A DNA stretch of 6,930 bases, taken from the NCBI GenBank assembly GCA_041747855.1, contig JBGTEJ010000016.1, forward strand, positions 1 to 6,930, read 5' to 3'. The notes beneath the pieces are model-generated. The model was not told the origin of the DNA. It saw only the letters and a list, made by a program, of their open reading frames with translations, and made no database searches. Positions 5,059 through 6,930 of the stretch are shown in pieces. Position 1 is the stretch's first letter. Each line of letters begins with the position of its first letter. The stretch comes from ZC4RG35 sp041747855. Lineage in GTDB: Bacteria; Actinomycetota; Acidimicrobiia; Spongiisociales; ZC4RG35. The position numbers and the translations under genes are program-made.

Positions 5059-6224
5059 CGTGCTGCCTCGTCTGCCTGCTCGATCAAAGATGCCGTGGGA
5101 CGCTCGAACACCCGGGTGAACAGATCGCCGACTTCCGGTGGTGGCACTTGCTCTGCCCAGGCGACCGCTTCCTCGATGCGTCCGGCAGACTGCGTCTCCA
5201 GGCTCTCCTGCCAGTCAGAGTCCCAGGCCCCGGACTTCTCGAGGAGGACCCGCACCCTCTCCAACGGATCTCTGTCCTTCCACTCGTCTACCTCTTTCTC
5301 ATCGCGGTATCGAGCCGGATCATCGGCCGTGGTGTGGGGCCCGACCCTGTAGGTAAGGGCTTCGATGAAACTCGGGCCTTTGCCCGCTCTCGCCCGTTCC
5401 GCAGCCTCACTCACCGCCGCCAGAACCGCCACCACATCATTGCCGTCGACGCGAACACCAGGAATCCCGTAAGCCTCGGCTTTCTCGGCGATCGTCTCGG
5501 TGGCTGTCTGTTCCGCCGTAGGCAATGAGATGGCGAATCCGTTGTTCTGACATAGGAAGACACAGGGGGTCTCATAGACAGCCGCAAAGTTCATCGCCTC
5601 GTGGAAGTCACCTTCGGAGGTTGCACCGTCACCGAAAGAGGTGAGTGCGATACGACGACTTCCTTTGATCTTCTCGGCCCACGCCAGACCAACGGCATGG
5701 ATCATGTGACCTCCGACGGTTATCGACGGGGGTAGCACGTTGACGTTTCCGGGCAATTCACCACCGCGCTCGTCACCCGTGCGCCCGAGGATCAGAAGAC
5801 GCCACGGATATCCCGCCTTCCAGTTGAGGGCGGCATCCCGGTATGTGGCCGCCACCCAGTCGCCCGGACGGAGTGCGGCCGCGGCGCCGATCTGGGCGGC
5901 CTCCTGACCACGGAACGGAGCGTATGTGGCCAGACGGCCCTGACGTTGCATCGCCATCGACTTCTCGTCGTAGGTGCGCGCCTCGACCATGTCGGCATAG
6001 AGCCCCCGCATCTGGTCGAGTGTCACGGGGAGCCGGTCGTTAACCGACCCGTCAGGGTTGATCAGACTGAACATGGAGACTGCCTCACCGTTGCCGGTGG
6101 CAGTTTGCCTGTTTGCGAGCGCCGATGTCGGGTCGCCGTTCGTGGGAATCAGCGACTCGAGACCGCGGCCCAGCCCTGGCTTGCGGGAGGTCACGTTCTG
6201 GATAGTCCTTCTAGGGTCGCCCAC
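5055..6224 (-). CDS. pdhA: E1-alpha subunit of a 2-oxo acid dehydrogenase complex, with a ParB-like N-terminal extension
   Basis: This 389-residue E1-alpha binds thiamine diphosphate and decarboxylates the 2-oxo acid together with E1-beta. The thiamine motif runs from GDG (198-200, FGDGATSEGDFHEAMNFAA) to NN (227-228). FRGQEAAQIG (104-113), PGNVNVLPPSITVGGHMIHAVG (158-179) and the phospho-loop region YRVGPHTTADDPARYR (292-307) match Gram-positive pyruvate-type PdhA more than typical branched-chain E1-alpha, though actinobacterial genes of this type have also proved to be branched-chain enzymes. The usual family start lies near SMFSLINPDG (50-59). The 50 residues before it are extra and hold RKPGLGRGLESLIPT (14-28), which looks like the ParA-contacting N terminus of ParB. 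Start choices are GTG 6224 (used here; no SD and a small hairpin just upstream), GTG 6194 (residue 11, AGAAGG 12 nt upstream), and ATG 6074 (residue 51, GGTGAGG 8 nt upstream). Either GTG includes the motif. The enzyme call is firm; the true start is uncertain. Confidence 0.92.
   Translation of the reverse strand: MGDPRRTIQNVTSRKPGLGRGLESLIPTNGDPTSALANRQTATGNGEAVSMFSLINPDGSVNDRLPVTLDQMRGLYADMVEARTYDEKSMAMQRQGRLATYAPFRGQEAAQIGAAAALRPGDWVAATYRDAALNWKAGYPWRLLILGRTGDERGGELPGNVNVLPPSITVGGHMIHAVGLAWAEKIKGSRRIALTSFGDGATSEGDFHEAMNFAAVYETPCVFLCQNNGFAISLPTAEQTATETIAEKAEAYGIPGVRVDGNDVVAVLAAVSEAAERARAGKGPSFIEALTYRVGPHTTADDPARYRDEKEVDEWKDRDPLERVRVLLEKSGAWDSDWQESLETQSAGRIEEAVAWAEQVPPPEVGDLFTRVFERPTASLIEQADEAAR
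6083..6089 (-). promoter_or_regulatory. Internal Shine-Dalgarno before the conventional E1-alpha start
   Basis: Read on the minus strand this is GGTGAGG, 8 nt before the ATG at 6074 that begins MFSLINPDG. It would allow translation of a 339-residue E1-alpha without the ParB-like extension, either as the only product or as a second isoform. Confidence 0.4.
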
Positions 6225-6227
6225 GAA

Positions 6228-6239
6228 GGGTGAGCACCC
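6228..6239. other. Small hairpin in the ftsK to E1-alpha gap
   Basis: GGGT-GAGC-ACCC (read GGGT-GCTC-ACCC on the coding strand) forms a 4-bp G/C-rich stem in the 31-nt gap, ending 3 nt before the GTG at 6224. There is no T-run, so it should not end transcription from ftsK. Its position could weaken initiation at that GTG. Confidence 0.25.
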
Positions 6240-6255
6240 ACGAGTTTAGGCTGAC

Positions 6256-6930
6256 TCAGACTCCAGCAGATTCCGACGAAAGTAGGTCGTCCAATTCGTC
6301 GACGGTCATCAATACTTCCCGGGCCTTGCTGCCAATGGATGGCCCGACCACGCCCCTTCTCTCCAGGGTGTCCATCACACGTCCTGCCCTGGCGAACCCG
6401 ATTCGGAGCTTCCGCTGCAGCATCGAGGTCGAACCCAACTGCGATCTGACAACGAGCTCCATCGCCTCACGTATCAAGTCATTGTCGACATCGTCGTCGT
6501 CGCCGCCACCACTTCCACCCGTCGAGGCAGGAGCTTCGAGGACAGTGATCTCGTCGATCTCGTCACGCTGGCGTTTCACCCAATCGACAACCGCGTGGAT
6601 CTCAGACTCACGGACCCATGCACCCTGAATACGTTGAGGGCGGGGCTCCTTTGCGGTCACTACCAGCATGTCCCCCATACCCACCAACTTCTCGGCACCC
6701 TGGCCGTCGATGATGACCCGACTGTCCGTCTGTGAGGCCACGCTGAAGGCAAGGCGACTAGGGATGTTGGCCTTGATCACACCTGTTATCACGTCAACAG
6801 AAGGTCTCTGGGTTGCCACCACCAGATGGATTCCGACGGCCCGGGCCATCTGGGCGATCCTCACGATCGACTCCTCGACTTCGCGACCTGCCACCATCAT
6901 CAGATCGTTGAGCTCGTCGACGACGATGAC
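6256..6930 (-). CDS. ftsK: DNA translocase FtsK/SpoIIIE, C-terminal part (5' end beyond the window)
   Basis: The visible 224 residues are the end of an FtsK/SpoIIIE motor, a hexameric ATPase at the division septum that pumps chromosomal DNA and helps terminus resolution. The fragment begins in the Walker B strand (VIVVDELNDLMMVAGREVEESI, first residues at the right edge). It continues with the family signatures RIAQMARAVGIHLVVATQRP (24-43), VDVITGVIKANIPSRLAF (45-62), QTDSRVIIDGQGAEKLVGMGDML (67-89) and RIQGAWVRESEI (100-111). A Gly/Asp linker (137-149, with DDDD) leads to the C-terminal gamma winged-helix domain (about 150-213, SMLQRKLRIGFARAGRVMDTLERRGVVGPSIGSKAREVL), which in characterised homologues reads polar KOPS/SRS DNA motifs. 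The N-terminal membrane part and Walker A lie outside. The frame is intact to the edge. The dehydrogenase genes follow 31 nt downstream on the same strand, so read-through is likely. Confidence 0.95.
   Translation of the reverse strand, partial: VIVVDELNDLMMVAGREVEESIVRIAQMARAVGIHLVVATQRPSVDVITGVIKANIPSRLAFSVASQTDSRVIIDGQGAEKLVGMGDMLVVTAKEPRPQRIQGAWVRESEIHAVVDWVKRQRDEIDEITVLEAPASTGGSGGGDDDDVDNDLIREAMELVVRSQLGSTSMLQRKLRIGFARAGRVMDTLERRGVVGPSIGSKAREVLMTVDELDDLLSSESAGV

Noticed and set aside
1..6930. CRISPR arrays, insertion sequences, tRNA or rRNA genes, phage genes.
   Set aside because: No regularly spaced repeats, transposase or integrase-like frames, cloverleaf structures or rRNA-like segments were seen; apart from its odd features the window looks like ordinary chromosomal core DNA.

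Overview
The window reads as chromosomal DNA from a GC-rich bacterium (roughly 60% G+C by eye, many GTG/TTG starts). It is most likely an actinomycete-like organism, perhaps an acidimicrobial lineage. That placement is inferred from base composition, from the type of ECF sigma factor and partner gene, and from the ftsK neighbourhood; nothing here fixes the taxon.

Right half, minus strand: the C-terminal end of the DNA translocase FtsK runs off the right edge. After a 31-nt gap come three tightly packed genes for a 2-oxo acid dehydrogenase complex of the alpha/beta-E1 type: E1-alpha, E1-beta and the lipoyl-bearing E2. E1-alpha and E1-beta overlap by 4 nt, and E1-beta and E2 are 4 nt apart. The complex decarboxylates pyruvate or branched-chain 2-oxo acids and passes the acyl group to CoA. 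E3 must be encoded elsewhere. Left half: a divergent promoter region with several small hairpins separates the first ten codons of an unidentified minus-strand gene (left edge) from a plus-strand pair, an ECF sigma factor and an overlapping single-pass membrane protein that is probably its regulator. A small NTF2/SnoaL-like protein (minus) and a short lipoprotein (plus) lie between this pair and the dehydrogenase genes, with very tight convergent junctions.

The most striking observation is at the N terminus of E1-alpha. Its long form begins with RKPGLGRGLESLIPT, which closely resembles the extreme N terminus of chromosome-partitioning ParB, the short peptide ParB uses to contact ParA. The usual E1-alpha sequence starts only around residue 51, where an ATG preceded by a good Shine-Dalgarno sequence could give a second, untagged form. 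Since the operon follows ftsK, this suggests a dehydrogenase subunit that can dock on a ParA-type ATPase or the nucleoid. This is a hypothesis from sequence only.

Other points of interest are a TTG-started sigma factor gene whose start overlaps the stop of a six-codon upstream mini-ORF, and a leader with competing base-pairing options that could expose or hide the mini-ORF's ribosome-binding site.
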